Shown piece by piece: positions 1 through 5,023 of a stretch of 5,023 nt of DNA; within the stretch, counting starts at the first letter, position 1; each line of letters begins with the position of its first letter. The notes under the pieces were generated by a model. That model had not been told where the DNA came from. It was given only the letters and a program-made list of their open reading frames with translations, and ran no database searches. Origin of the DNA: Actinomycetota bacterium (lineage in GTDB: Bacteria; Actinomycetota; Acidimicrobiia; Acidimicrobiales; JAMCPL01). The DNA lies in the NCBI GenBank assembly GCA_023379725.1, contig JAMCPC010000095.1, forward strand, positions 19,444 through 24,466. Direction: 5' to 3'. Position numbers and translations under genes: made by a program.

Positions 1-1236
1 GGTTCCAATAATTCAAAAGCCCTGGTAGTTCAGAAGTTTGGAGGCACCTCGGTTGGCGATTCCACGCGTATCAAAGCGGTTGCGGATCATGTAGCCAGAA
101 CAAGGAGAGATGGTAATGACGTACTTGTAGTCGTGAGCGCTATGGGTAAGGCAACCGATGACCTCATACGGCTTGCCAACGAAGTCAGTACTGTCAGGCC
201 TCCAAGAGAGATGGATATGCTGCTCACCTCCGGTGAGAGGGTCTCAATGGCCCTGCTCTGTATGGCACTGGCTGAATTGGGTATAGATGCCCTATCGTTT
301 ACCGGTAGCCAGGCTGGCATTATCACAGATACGACACACACCAAAGCAACGATACTGGACATAAAGGGTGATCGCCTGCGTGACACCATAGAAAAAGGTC
401 AGGTACCGGTTGTAGCCGGTTTTCAGGGTGTATCTACAGATCACGACATAACGACACTGGGACGTGGTGGATCTGACACTACGGCGGTGGCACTGGCCAG
501 TGCTCTTGGGGCTGACGTATGCCAGATCTATACTGACGTACCGGGGGTATTCAGCGCCGATCCAAGAATCGTATCCAATGCCCGCAAGCTGAAAAGACTC
601 TCATTTGAAGAAATGCTGGAAATTGCCGCTACCGGTGGGCGAGTACTCGCTCTTAGATCGGTAGAATTCGCCAGGAACTACAAAGTACCACTACAGGTAC
701 GCTCAAGCTTCACCTGGGAACCAGGCACTACAATAGACGAGGAGGATACCTCAATGGAACAACCGCTGGTAACAGCAGTAACTTATGATCTGTCTGAAGC
801 GAAGGTCACCCTACCTGGAGTACCTGATAAGCCGGGTATATCCGCAAAGCTGTTTCGAGCACTCGCCAATCATACGATAAACGTCGATATGATAGTGCAA
901 AACAGCTCCCTACACGGCACGACCGATATCTCGTTCACTGTACCTGAAGACGATCTGGAAACAAGCATGAAAATCGCCAACGATCTGGCTGGGGAGATCG
1001 GGGTAAGCGCACCTCAATCGGATAGCGACATCGCCAAGATATCATTGATCGGTGCCGGCATGAAGAGCCACCCTGGGATATCAGCCACCATGTTTGAGGT
1101 ACTCGCAAACGAAAGTATCAATATAGAAATGATATCCACCTCACCGATACGGCTGTCCTGCGTCATCAAGCGTGATCAGGCAGAGAGAGCGGTTGCCATG
1201 CTGCACGAGGCTTTCGAGCTGGATAGGGAGCAATGA
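1..1236 (+). CDS. lysC: Aspartokinase (aspartate kinase), 5'-partial
   Basis: Aspartokinase (EC 2.7.2.4) phosphorylates L-aspartate with ATP, the first step towards lysine/diaminopimelate, threonine and methionine, in the cytosol. The reading frame is open from base 1, giving 411 residues in the window. Bacterial monofunctional enzymes are about 400-420 aa, so only a few residues are missing upstream. Visible motifs, numbered from the window edge: KFGGTS at 12-17 (ATP/aspartate-binding lysine), SGER at 77-80, GRGGSDTTA at about 154-162, and YTDVPGVFSADPR (nucleotide site) shortly after. The C-terminal half carries two ACT domains, about 258-330 (GVPDKPGISAKLF, VQNSS, TTDISFTV) and 343-407 (GAGMKSHPGISATMF, then EMISTSPIRLSCVI). 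These normally bind lysine and/or threonine for feedback inhibition. The gene ends in TGA 6 nt before asd. The GTG at 133 is an internal codon, not the start, because conserved kinase sequence precedes it. Effector specificity cannot be read from the sequence. Confidence 0.97.
   Translation, partial: GSNNSKALVVQKFGGTSVGDSTRIKAVADHVARTRRDGNDVLVVVSAMGKATDDLIRLANEVSTVRPPREMDMLLTSGERVSMALLCMALAELGIDALSFTGSQAGIITDTTHTKATILDIKGDRLRDTIEKGQVPVVAGFQGVSTDHDITTLGRGGSDTTAVALASALGADVCQIYTDVPGVFSADPRIVSNARKLKRLSFEEMLEIAATGGRVLALRSVEFARNYKVPLQVRSSFTWEPGTTIDEEDTSMEQPLVTAVTYDLSEAKVTLPGVPDKPGISAKLFRALANHTINVDMIVQNSSLHGTTDISFTVPEDDLETSMKIANDLAGEIGVSAPQSDSDIAKISLIGAGMKSHPGISATMFEVLANESINIEMISTSPIRLSCVIKRDQAERAVAMLHEAFELDREQ
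739..745 (+). promoter_or_regulatory. Internal Shine-Dalgarno sequence inside lysC
   Basis: GAGGAGG lies 8 nt before the in-frame ATG at 754-756. It is the strongest ribosome-binding site I found in the window and is better placed than the one before asd. It falls within codons for an acidic linker (DEED) between the kinase domain and the ACT domains. An internal start at this position is known in the alpha/beta aspartokinases of Bacillus and Corynebacterium; its use here is inferred. The acidic codons GAC GAG GAG GAT could produce the motif by chance. Confidence 0.6.
754..1236 (+). CDS. lysC: Aspartokinase beta (regulatory) subunit from an internal in-frame start
   Basis: This is a nested, same-frame translation product of 160 aa starting MEQPLVTAV. 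It consists almost entirely of the two ACT domains and lacks the kinase domain. In alpha2beta2 aspartokinases the free beta chain is made from the same mRNA and pairs with the ACT domains of the full-length alpha chain to form the effector-binding interface. Known beta subunits are about 160-170 aa and begin just before the same (S)EAKVT...PDKPG block. The match in length and position, plus the GAGGAGG 8 nt upstream, supports a real second start. It shares its stop with full-length lysC. It is not an independent gene and many annotation pipelines would omit it. Confidence 0.55.
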   Translation: MEQPLVTAVTYDLSEAKVTLPGVPDKPGISAKLFRALANHTINVDMIVQNSSLHGTTDISFTVPEDDLETSMKIANDLAGEIGVSAPQSDSDIAKISLIGAGMKSHPGISATMFEVLANESINIEMISTSPIRLSCVIKRDQAERAVAMLHEAFELDREQ

Positions 1237-1242
1237 TGCTGG

Positions 1243-2262
1243 ATGACTAACATTGGCATCATAGGTGCCACCGGACAGGTAGGCGGTATGATGAGAAAGC
1301 TACTCGTAGAGCGCAACTTTCCTGTAAATGATATAAGGTTGTTTGCATCTTACCGCTCCGCTGGAACATATCTGGAATGGGAGGGAAGAAAAATCAAGGT
1401 AGAGGAGGCAGACTCCGCTGACTTCTCTGGACTCGATATAGTGCTTATGTCTGCCGGTGCTCAGTCGTCAAGAGTGCTGGCCCCGCGTGTGGCAGCTACA
1501 GGTGCAATAGTTATCGACAACTCCTCAGCTTGGCGAATGGACCCACAGGTACCGCTGGTAGTTACAGAAGTAAATCCGAAGACGCTGAGCAATATTCCAA
1601 AGGGTATAGTTGCCAATCCAAACTGTACCACGATGGTAGCCATGCCTGTCCTACATCCACTCCACCACCTATCCGGCCTTACCGGCATGGTGGCCGTTAC
1701 GTACCAAGCCGTTTCAGGAGCCGGCTCTGCAGGAGTCAGGGAGCTGAAGGAGCAGTTGAATGCCACCGTAGATAAGTCAAGCAACCTCACCTTTGACGGT
1801 CGAGCCTGTACCTTTCCCGCACACGATAAGTTTCCTGCAACGATTGCATACAACGTAGTGCCTGTGGCTGGCCAAATCGTGGACGACGGCTCGTTGGAGA
1901 CCAATGAGGAGAAGAAGCTACGTGACGAAAGCAGGAAGATTCTCGACATTCCTGACCTACCGGTATCGGTTACCTGCGTAAGAGTTCCAGTATATACGGG
2001 ACACAGTTTGGCAATTCACGCGAGTTTTTCGAAAGATGTCAGCGTAGAGGATGCTACCGCGACACTGAGAGAGGCTCCGGGGGTAAGACTGACAGATATG
2101 CCTACTCCACTGGACGCGGCAGGAGGCGATGAAACATTGGTAGGCAGGGTCAGGAAAGATCCTGTAATGAGCAATGGAATAGCATTTTTCCTGTCAGGTG
2201 ACAACCTACGCAAGGGGGCAGCATTAAATGCAATACAGATAGCAGAATATCTAACGCGCTAG
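1243..2262 (+). CDS. asd: Aspartate-semialdehyde dehydrogenase
   Basis: This enzyme (EC 1.2.1.11) reduces L-aspartyl-4-phosphate to L-aspartate semialdehyde with NADPH, releasing phosphate. It uses the product of LysC directly. The 339-residue length is normal for the family. The N-terminal Rossmann motif is GATGQVGG (8-15). The catalytic cysteine is Cys128 in NPNCTT, Gln155 lies in TYQAVSGAG, and the substrate-binding and general-base region is RVPVYTGHS with Arg247 and His254. SGDNLRKGAALN near the C-terminus contributes to the cofactor/active site. No key residue is missing. The ATG at 1243 is 6 nt after the lysC stop. AGGGAG at 1225-1230 is a plausible but distant ribosome-binding site (12-nt spacer), so translational coupling to lysC is likely. 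lysC-asd is a common actinobacterial and general bacterial operon. Confidence 0.97.
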   Translation: MTNIGIIGATGQVGGMMRKLLVERNFPVNDIRLFASYRSAGTYLEWEGRKIKVEEADSADFSGLDIVLMSAGAQSSRVLAPRVAATGAIVIDNSSAWRMDPQVPLVVTEVNPKTLSNIPKGIVANPNCTTMVAMPVLHPLHHLSGLTGMVAVTYQAVSGAGSAGVRELKEQLNATVDKSSNLTFDGRACTFPAHDKFPATIAYNVVPVAGQIVDDGSLETNEEKKLRDESRKILDIPDLPVSVTCVRVPVYTGHSLAIHASFSKDVSVEDATATLREAPGVRLTDMPTPLDAAGGDETLVGRVRKDPVMSNGIAFFLSGDNLRKGAALNAIQIAEYLTR

Positions 2263-2343
2263 AAAAGTTAGCGTACAGAGGCTAAAGCGGCTTCAGTCTT
2301 CATCCCGTCAATGTCTCTCCATCCAATTTATACATTCTTTAAA

Positions 2344-2369
2344 GCATACCTTTGAGGCATACCTTTAAG
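2344..2369. repeat. Two tandem 13-bp units between the convergent genes
   Basis: GCATACCTTTGAG (2344-2356) is followed immediately by GCATACCTTTAAG (2357-2369), with 12 of 13 bases identical. The second unit contains the phoU stop codon (minus strand, 2365-2367). TCTTTAAAG at 2336-2344 can also pair imperfectly with CTTTAAGA at 2363-2370, giving eight AT-rich pairs with one bulge and an 18-nt loop. The hairpin is not GC-rich, so a terminator role for the converging transcripts is speculative. The rest of the intergenic stretch (2263-2343) shows nothing I can assign. Confidence 0.6.
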
Positions 2370-3117
2370 ATATATCTCCTGGTATATGATCCCCTGAAAT
2401 ATACTCACCTGATACATGCCTTCCGTCTGCCTGGGACATTGACTCTACCCTTCTGCCAAGATTGACCGCATGATCCCCAAAACGCTCATAGAACCTGGCA
2501 ACCAGTGCTGCTTCAATAGCAACAGGCAACGGCATGGATCCGCTGGCTATTTCAGCGGTAAGCGTTACGTGTAACTCATCCATCTCATCGTCGAGATCTT
2601 CCACCATATCAGCACCGAGAGGGTTCCTATCGACAAAGGCATCGGTAGCCAGCCTCCACATTTCGCATGCAACCTCCCCCATCCGCTCCACCAGCCCCCT
2701 GGCTCTATGGGAGAGCTCCAGCCCAAGTCCCCTGACAGCACGTCGGGCAATGTGCTCGGCGAGATCGCCACTACGCTCTATTTCAGGAAGCATTCTGAGC
2801 AACGCCACCAGATAACGCAGATCTTCCTGATGCAACTCAGCCTTACCCAGACGGTCATATACAAGTTGATCCACTTCTCTGTAAAGCTCATCTACCTCTT
2901 CATCGTGATCGGCTAGATCTCTGGCAGCCTCCCGGTCTCCTGCCAATAACGAGTGTGTTGCTCCTGCCAAACCTTCACCGACCAACGCAAAGAGACGGAC
3001 CACAGTACGTTCTATGGGCATATTACTTATATCTCCCGTTCCACCCAAAGACTCCATAGATCCAGTGGTACTTTCCGTAGGGCTAAAGCCCGAATACTGC
3101 GCTCCTGTATCAGTCAC
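2365..3117 (-). CDS. phoU: PhoU-family phosphate signalling protein
   Basis: PhoU proteins are cytosolic helical-bundle proteins. They link the Pst phosphate transporter to the PhoR-type sensor kinase and bind metal clusters. This one is 250 aa. The two PhoU repeats are visible as DHDEEVDELYREVD (70-83) with IERSGDLAEHIARRA (113-127), and EDLDDEMDELH (173-183) with YERFGDHAVNLGRRV (210-224). The GDxA-containing acidic motifs are the usual metal-binding helices. The start is GTG at 3117. Its GTGA overlaps the TGA of the upstream phosphatase, and GGAAGG lies 6 nt before it. Residues 1-32 (Ser/Thr/Gly-rich) do not resemble PhoU, and the core begins near Met33, which has GGGAG 11 nt upstream, so a shorter start is possible. 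The last 16 residues are a degenerate repeat tail. No pst, phoR or phoB gene is in view, so whether it controls phosphate uptake or belongs to another PhoU subgroup is open. Confidence 0.9.
   Translation of the reverse strand: MTDTGAQYSGFSPTESTTGSMESLGGTGDISNMPIERTVVRLFALVGEGLAGATHSLLAGDREAARDLADHDEEVDELYREVDQLVYDRLGKAELHQEDLRYLVALLRMLPEIERSGDLAEHIARRAVRGLGLELSHRARGLVERMGEVACEMWRLATDAFVDRNPLGADMVEDLDDEMDELHVTLTAEIASGSMPLPVAIEAALVARFYERFGDHAVNLGRRVESMSQADGRHVSGEYISGDHIPGDIS
2375..2419 (-). repeat. Three degenerate 15-bp units encoding the PhoU C-terminal tail
   Basis: Read on the plus strand, three consecutive 15-bp units (2375-2389, 2390-2404, 2405-2419) share the pattern TCNCCTG followed by an AT-rich half. 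On the minus strand they encode five-residue units of the form [V/I]-[S/P]-G-[D/E]-[Y/H/I]: VSGEY, ISGDH, IPGDI. The period is a multiple of three, so the frame is kept. The repeat lies after the last conserved PhoU helix and looks like a small coding minisatellite added to the C-terminus. Confidence 0.6.
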
Positions 3118-3734
3118 AGACTACCTTCCAGCTTTTGCACCAAATCCCTCAGTTCCAGAGCACAGTCCACATATACCTGCATCTCCTTACTCAAACGATC
3201 TGCACTATCAGGTATATATGCATCTGCCGGATCGGACACTTCCGGTTGTATGTCCAGGTCTACCTCATCCAAGTGCAGGCTGGCGACTCTATCGATTAAT
3301 GGCTCCGAACCAGGAGGTAACTCCTCTGCCAGCCATCCGAGAGTAGCTACCTTCCATGCGACATCCGGATAATGTCTACGCACGTAATGCACATGCCCTC
3401 TTTCCATAGCCACCACCAGATCAGCTGTAGCTATGTCATCTGCAGCCAACTCGCGCGAACGATGATGAAATGGTACGGGCATCTCCATATACTCCAACGC
3501 GTGTCTGGTGCGCATACTGAGCGGCTGTCCTTCGACTGCCAGCGTCCCGGCAGATGAAACAGCTATATCCGTCCTCATCTCGGAGAGAAGCACCTCTGCC
3601 ATGACCGATCGAGCGGCGTTGCCCGTGCAGAGCATAAGTATTACAGGCTGAGGGGGTAATGGGTTCCCCTCATCTGGATGAATCCCTGGATGAATCCCCT
3701 GGCGATGTTCCCGTCCTTGTAGGGAATCCATCAT
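3114..3734 (-). CDS. Low-molecular-weight protein tyrosine phosphatase-family protein
   Basis: A cytosolic phosphatase of the LMW-PTP/ArsC fold, 206 aa. The phosphate-binding loop is CTGNAARS (36-43), matching C-x5-R-S with nucleophile Cys36 and Arg42. It is followed by the helix MAEVLLSEM and the strand SSAGT (60-64), as in the family. The likely general acid is Asp168 in EVSDPAD. Only two cysteines are present (36 and 191), so the three-cysteine relay of thioredoxin-linked arsenate reductase is absent. A phosphatase is therefore more likely than ArsC. The second P-loop cysteine of classical LMW-PTPs is Ala41. An N-terminal extension of about 31 residues precedes the core and contains a 12-bp tandem duplication (GIHPGIHP). 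The start ATG at 3734 overlaps the TGA of the upstream reductase (ATGA). A second ATG follows directly. No clear Shine-Dalgarno sequence is visible, so coupling to the upstream gene is likely. The stop overlaps the phoU start. The substrate is unknown. Confidence 0.87.
   Translation of the reverse strand: MMDSLQGREHRQGIHPGIHPDEGNPLPPQPVILMLCTGNAARSVMAEVLLSEMRTDIAVSSAGTLAVEGQPLSMRTRHALEYMEMPVPFHHRSRELAADDIATADLVVAMERGHVHYVRRHYPDVAWKVATLGWLAEELPPGSEPLIDRVASLHLDEVDLDIQPEVSDPADAYIPDSADRLSKEMQVYVDCALELRDLVQKLEGSL
3124..3129 (-). promoter_or_regulatory. Ribosome-binding site for the phoU GTG start
   Basis: On the minus strand GGAAGG lies 6 nt before the GTG at 3117-3115, inside the last codons of the upstream phosphatase gene. 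This favours the GTG start over the downstream ATGs (Met21 and Met33), and fits the 4-nt GTGA stop/start overlap. Confidence 0.55.
3675..3698 (-). repeat. Perfect 12-bp tandem duplication in the phosphatase N-terminus
   Basis: TGGATGAATCCC occurs at 3675-3686 and again, identically, at 3687-3698 on the plus strand. On the coding (minus) strand it yields GIHPGIHP near residues 13-20. The duplication is in frame and lies in the non-conserved extension before the catalytic core. Confidence 0.85.
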
Positions 3735-4729
3735 GGCCGCGTTGGGGGACTCTGTGTAAGAGATGGATCACTCACTACAACGCTTCCAAGCGCCTCATCA
3801 ATACGCCCAGCGGTATCCTCATCTATAGCCTTCTCTACTGCCTTGACATTTTCTTCCAGTTGTTCCGGTCTAGTAGCTCCTACTATCGCCGCGGAGATGC
3901 CAGGGCGTGACAGTACCCAGGCCAGTGCCATCTGAGCCACGGTCATACCAGCATCAGAGGCGATAGGAGACAGACGGGCAACCGCGTCGAGCACCTCGGT
4001 GTTCAAATACCTGCTGATGAAAGCCTCACCGCTGGTATCTGTAGCCCTGGAACCTACTGGAGGCGGCTCACCGGGACGGTACTTGCCGGTCAATACCCCC
4101 TGTGCAAGTGGTGACCATACAATCTGGCCTATACCCTCATCCAGGCAGAGAGGAACGACCTCTTTCTCTATAACTCTCCACAGCATGGAATATTGAGGTT
4201 GATTGGAGGTAATCCTGCGCAGGCCCAGCTCCCTGGCTGTTCTGTTTGCCTCTCTTATCTCAGTTGCCTTCCATTCCGACACTCCAAAATAAATCACCTT
4301 CCCCTGCCGTACGAGCTGGTCAAAGGCCATCATGACCTCTTCTACGGGAGTTTCGTAATCATATCTATGCGCCTGGTAAAGATCGAGGTAATCAGTGCCC
4401 AACCTCCTGAGCGTCGCATTGCAAGACTCTATTACGTGCTTGGCGGATAGACCCCTGTCATTGGGACCACTCCCAGTGGGCCAATATACCTTGGAACAGA
4501 GTACAATCGACTCCCGACGTACTCCCTTCAATGCGTTTCCCAGCACGGTCTCTGCCTTTGTAGCTGCATAGACATCAGCAGTATCGAAAGTGGTGATGCC
4601 CAGATCCAGCGCTTTGTGGACACAAGATACAGCCAACTCTTCATCTATCTGCGCCCCATGAGTAAGCCAGTTACCGTATGCCAGTGCGGAAACCATAAGC
4701 CCGCTACTTCCTAAATGATTATACCTCAT
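3731..4729 (-). CDS. Aldo/keto reductase, Kv-channel beta-subunit-like
   Basis: An NADPH-dependent (beta/alpha)8-barrel oxidoreductase that reduces aldehydes or ketones; the substrate cannot be read from the sequence. Numbering from the ATG at 4729 (332 aa), the catalytic tetrad is Asp49 and Tyr54 (FDTADVY), Lys80 (CSKVYW) and His121 (YQAHRYD). Cofactor-site blocks are SNQPQYSMLW (about 175-184), WSPLAQGVLTGKY (205-217) and GATRPEQLEENVKA (284-297). The RYNHLGSSGLMVS start and the barrel wording resemble the AKR6/Kv-beta branch, but with His where Kv-beta has Asn, consistent with an active enzyme. The frame extends to a TTG at 4777, adding 16 residues (ADAIKEQRYILYWGF after the start). I prefer the ATG because family members begin at M-x-Y-x-x-L-G and the TTG has no well-spaced ribosome-binding site. 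It is the first gene of the minus-strand operon, and its TGA overlaps the phosphatase start. Confidence 0.93.
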   Translation of the reverse strand: MRYNHLGSSGLMVSALAYGNWLTHGAQIDEELAVSCVHKALDLGITTFDTADVYAATKAETVLGNALKGVRRESIVLCSKVYWPTGSGPNDRGLSAKHVIESCNATLRRLGTDYLDLYQAHRYDYETPVEEVMMAFDQLVRQGKVIYFGVSEWKATEIREANRTARELGLRRITSNQPQYSMLWRVIEKEVVPLCLDEGIGQIVWSPLAQGVLTGKYRPGEPPPVGSRATDTSGEAFISRYLNTEVLDAVARLSPIASDAGMTVAQMALAWVLSRPGISAAIVGATRPEQLEENVKAVEKAIDEDTAGRIDEALGSVVVSDPSLTQSPPTRP

Positions 4730-5023
4730 AAAACCCCAGTATAGTATGTATCTCTGCTCTTTGATGGCATCTGCCAAGCCTCTAAGTACACAGCCTTGAT
4801 GGCCTCAGCGGGAATTATGGGGCCGTTGGATATTTTTATGACATCTACAAAACCATGAGTATAGCCGCATCGATTTCCGCCTGTAGTAAAACTACTCTAT
4901 CGCTACTGGGACTTATCGGGTTTACCTGGCTGGGGATTACTCAAGGTTGCCTAAAAATTACTAACGCTTCTTAGGATGTCGCCGCCCAAAGATCCCCCCA
5001 CTCCTCCCTCTGGCGCTACCACG
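4730..5023. other. Right-hand region without an assignable gene
   Basis: About 290 nt upstream of the minus-strand operon. No tRNA, riboswitch or strong hairpin was recognised. At the edge two short open frames compete. On the plus strand, ATG at 4976 starts a Pro-rich frame (MSPPKDPPTPPSGATT) still open at the window end, with no Shine-Dalgarno sequence at normal spacing. On the minus strand, a frame open from the edge ends at TAG 4963-4961 with a basic tail (GIFGRRHPKKR). Either could be the end of a neighbouring gene, and the window is too short to choose. A 39-codon plus-strand frame at 4855-4974 with a short hydrophobic stretch has no supporting signal. Confidence 0.4.
4738..4743 (-). 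promoter_or_regulatory. Possible -10 element for the reductase-phosphatase-phoU operon
   Basis: On the minus strand TATACT ends 8 nt before the preferred ATG at 4729, which would give a leaderless or nearly leaderless mRNA. Leaderless starts are common in actinobacteria. No recognisable -35 lies at 16-18 nt. A GGGG tract 4 nt before the ATG is an alternative, poorly spaced ribosome-binding site. Another -10-like hexamer, CATAAT (minus strand, 4819-4814), would give a leader of about 75 nt. Confidence 0.25.

Noticed and set aside
87..389. 100-codon minus-strand open frame inside lysC
   Set aside because: It overlaps the conserved kinase domain on the opposite strand; its hydrophobic stretch is the complement of kinase codons.
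1233..1250. Five-codon frame (MMLDD) overlapping the lysC stop and the asd start
   Set aside because: The ATGATG arises from the overlap of the last lysC codons and its TGA. The frame is tiny and out of frame with asd, so it is most likely incidental, although it could help ribosomes reach the asd start.
1461..1949. 162-codon minus-strand open frame inside asd
   Set aside because: It lies antisense within a fully conserved asd gene, resembles no family, and is explained as a shadow of asd codon structure.
2256..2273. Hairpin CGCTA / TAGCG across the asd stop codon as a terminator
   Set aside because: The stem is only five pairs and no T-tract follows, so it does not meet the pattern of an intrinsic terminator.
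2534..2916. Plus-strand frames opposite phoU, one with a hydrophobic end
   Set aside because: They are antisense to clear PhoU helices, with no ribosome-binding site or similarity to support them.
4855..4974. 39-codon plus-strand frame with a hydrophobic core as a small membrane protein
   Set aside because: No Shine-Dalgarno sequence, no recognisable similarity, and a length expected by chance in this composition.
4951..4975. CCTAA / TTAGG inverted repeat as a terminator or operator
   Set aside because: A five-pair AT-rich stem with a 16-nt loop; too weak to support a function.

Overview
The window is chromosomal DNA that most resembles a mid-GC actinobacterium, perhaps near the Acidimicrobiia. 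This placement is inferred from protein wording recalled from memory: the actinobacterial-type aspartokinase, and an aldo/keto reductase with an NWLTHG N-terminal block and a TQSPPTRP tail. GC looks close to one half by eye, and ATA, CTA, GTA, AGA and AGG codons are common, which is unusual for textbook high-GC actinobacteria. No phage, transposon, integron, CRISPR or tRNA signature was seen.

Left half, plus strand (1-2262): a two-gene operon for the first and second steps of the aspartate-family amino acid pathway. The aspartokinase gene (lysC) lacks only its first few codons, which lie before the window. The aspartate-semialdehyde dehydrogenase gene (asd) follows 6 nt later. Aspartokinase makes aspartyl phosphate and Asd reduces it to aspartate semialdehyde, which feeds lysine/diaminopimelate, threonine and methionine. 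Inside lysC a GAGGAGG Shine-Dalgarno sequence sits 8 nt before an in-frame ATG. This is where the alpha/beta aspartokinases of Bacillus and Corynebacterium initiate a separate regulatory beta subunit.

Middle (2263-2364): a short convergent intergenic region of about 100 nt with a 13-bp tandem duplication and no convincing terminator.

Right half, minus strand (2365-4729): three genes read right to left. They encode a Kv-beta-like aldo/keto reductase, a low-molecular-weight protein tyrosine phosphatase-like protein, and a PhoU-family protein. Each junction is a 4-nt stop/start overlap (ATGA, then GTGA), so the three are almost certainly co-transcribed and probably translationally coupled. The joint role is unknown. 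A redox enzyme, a phosphatase and a PhoU regulator with no pst, phoR or phoB gene in view is the least conventional arrangement here. Short tandem duplications alter the N-terminus of the phosphatase and the C-terminus of PhoU.

Right edge (4730-5023): about 290 nt with no assignable gene. It probably holds the promoter of the minus-strand operon and the edge of a neighbouring gene whose strand cannot be decided. No clearly undescribed system was found; the three-gene minus-strand operon is the best candidate for follow-up.
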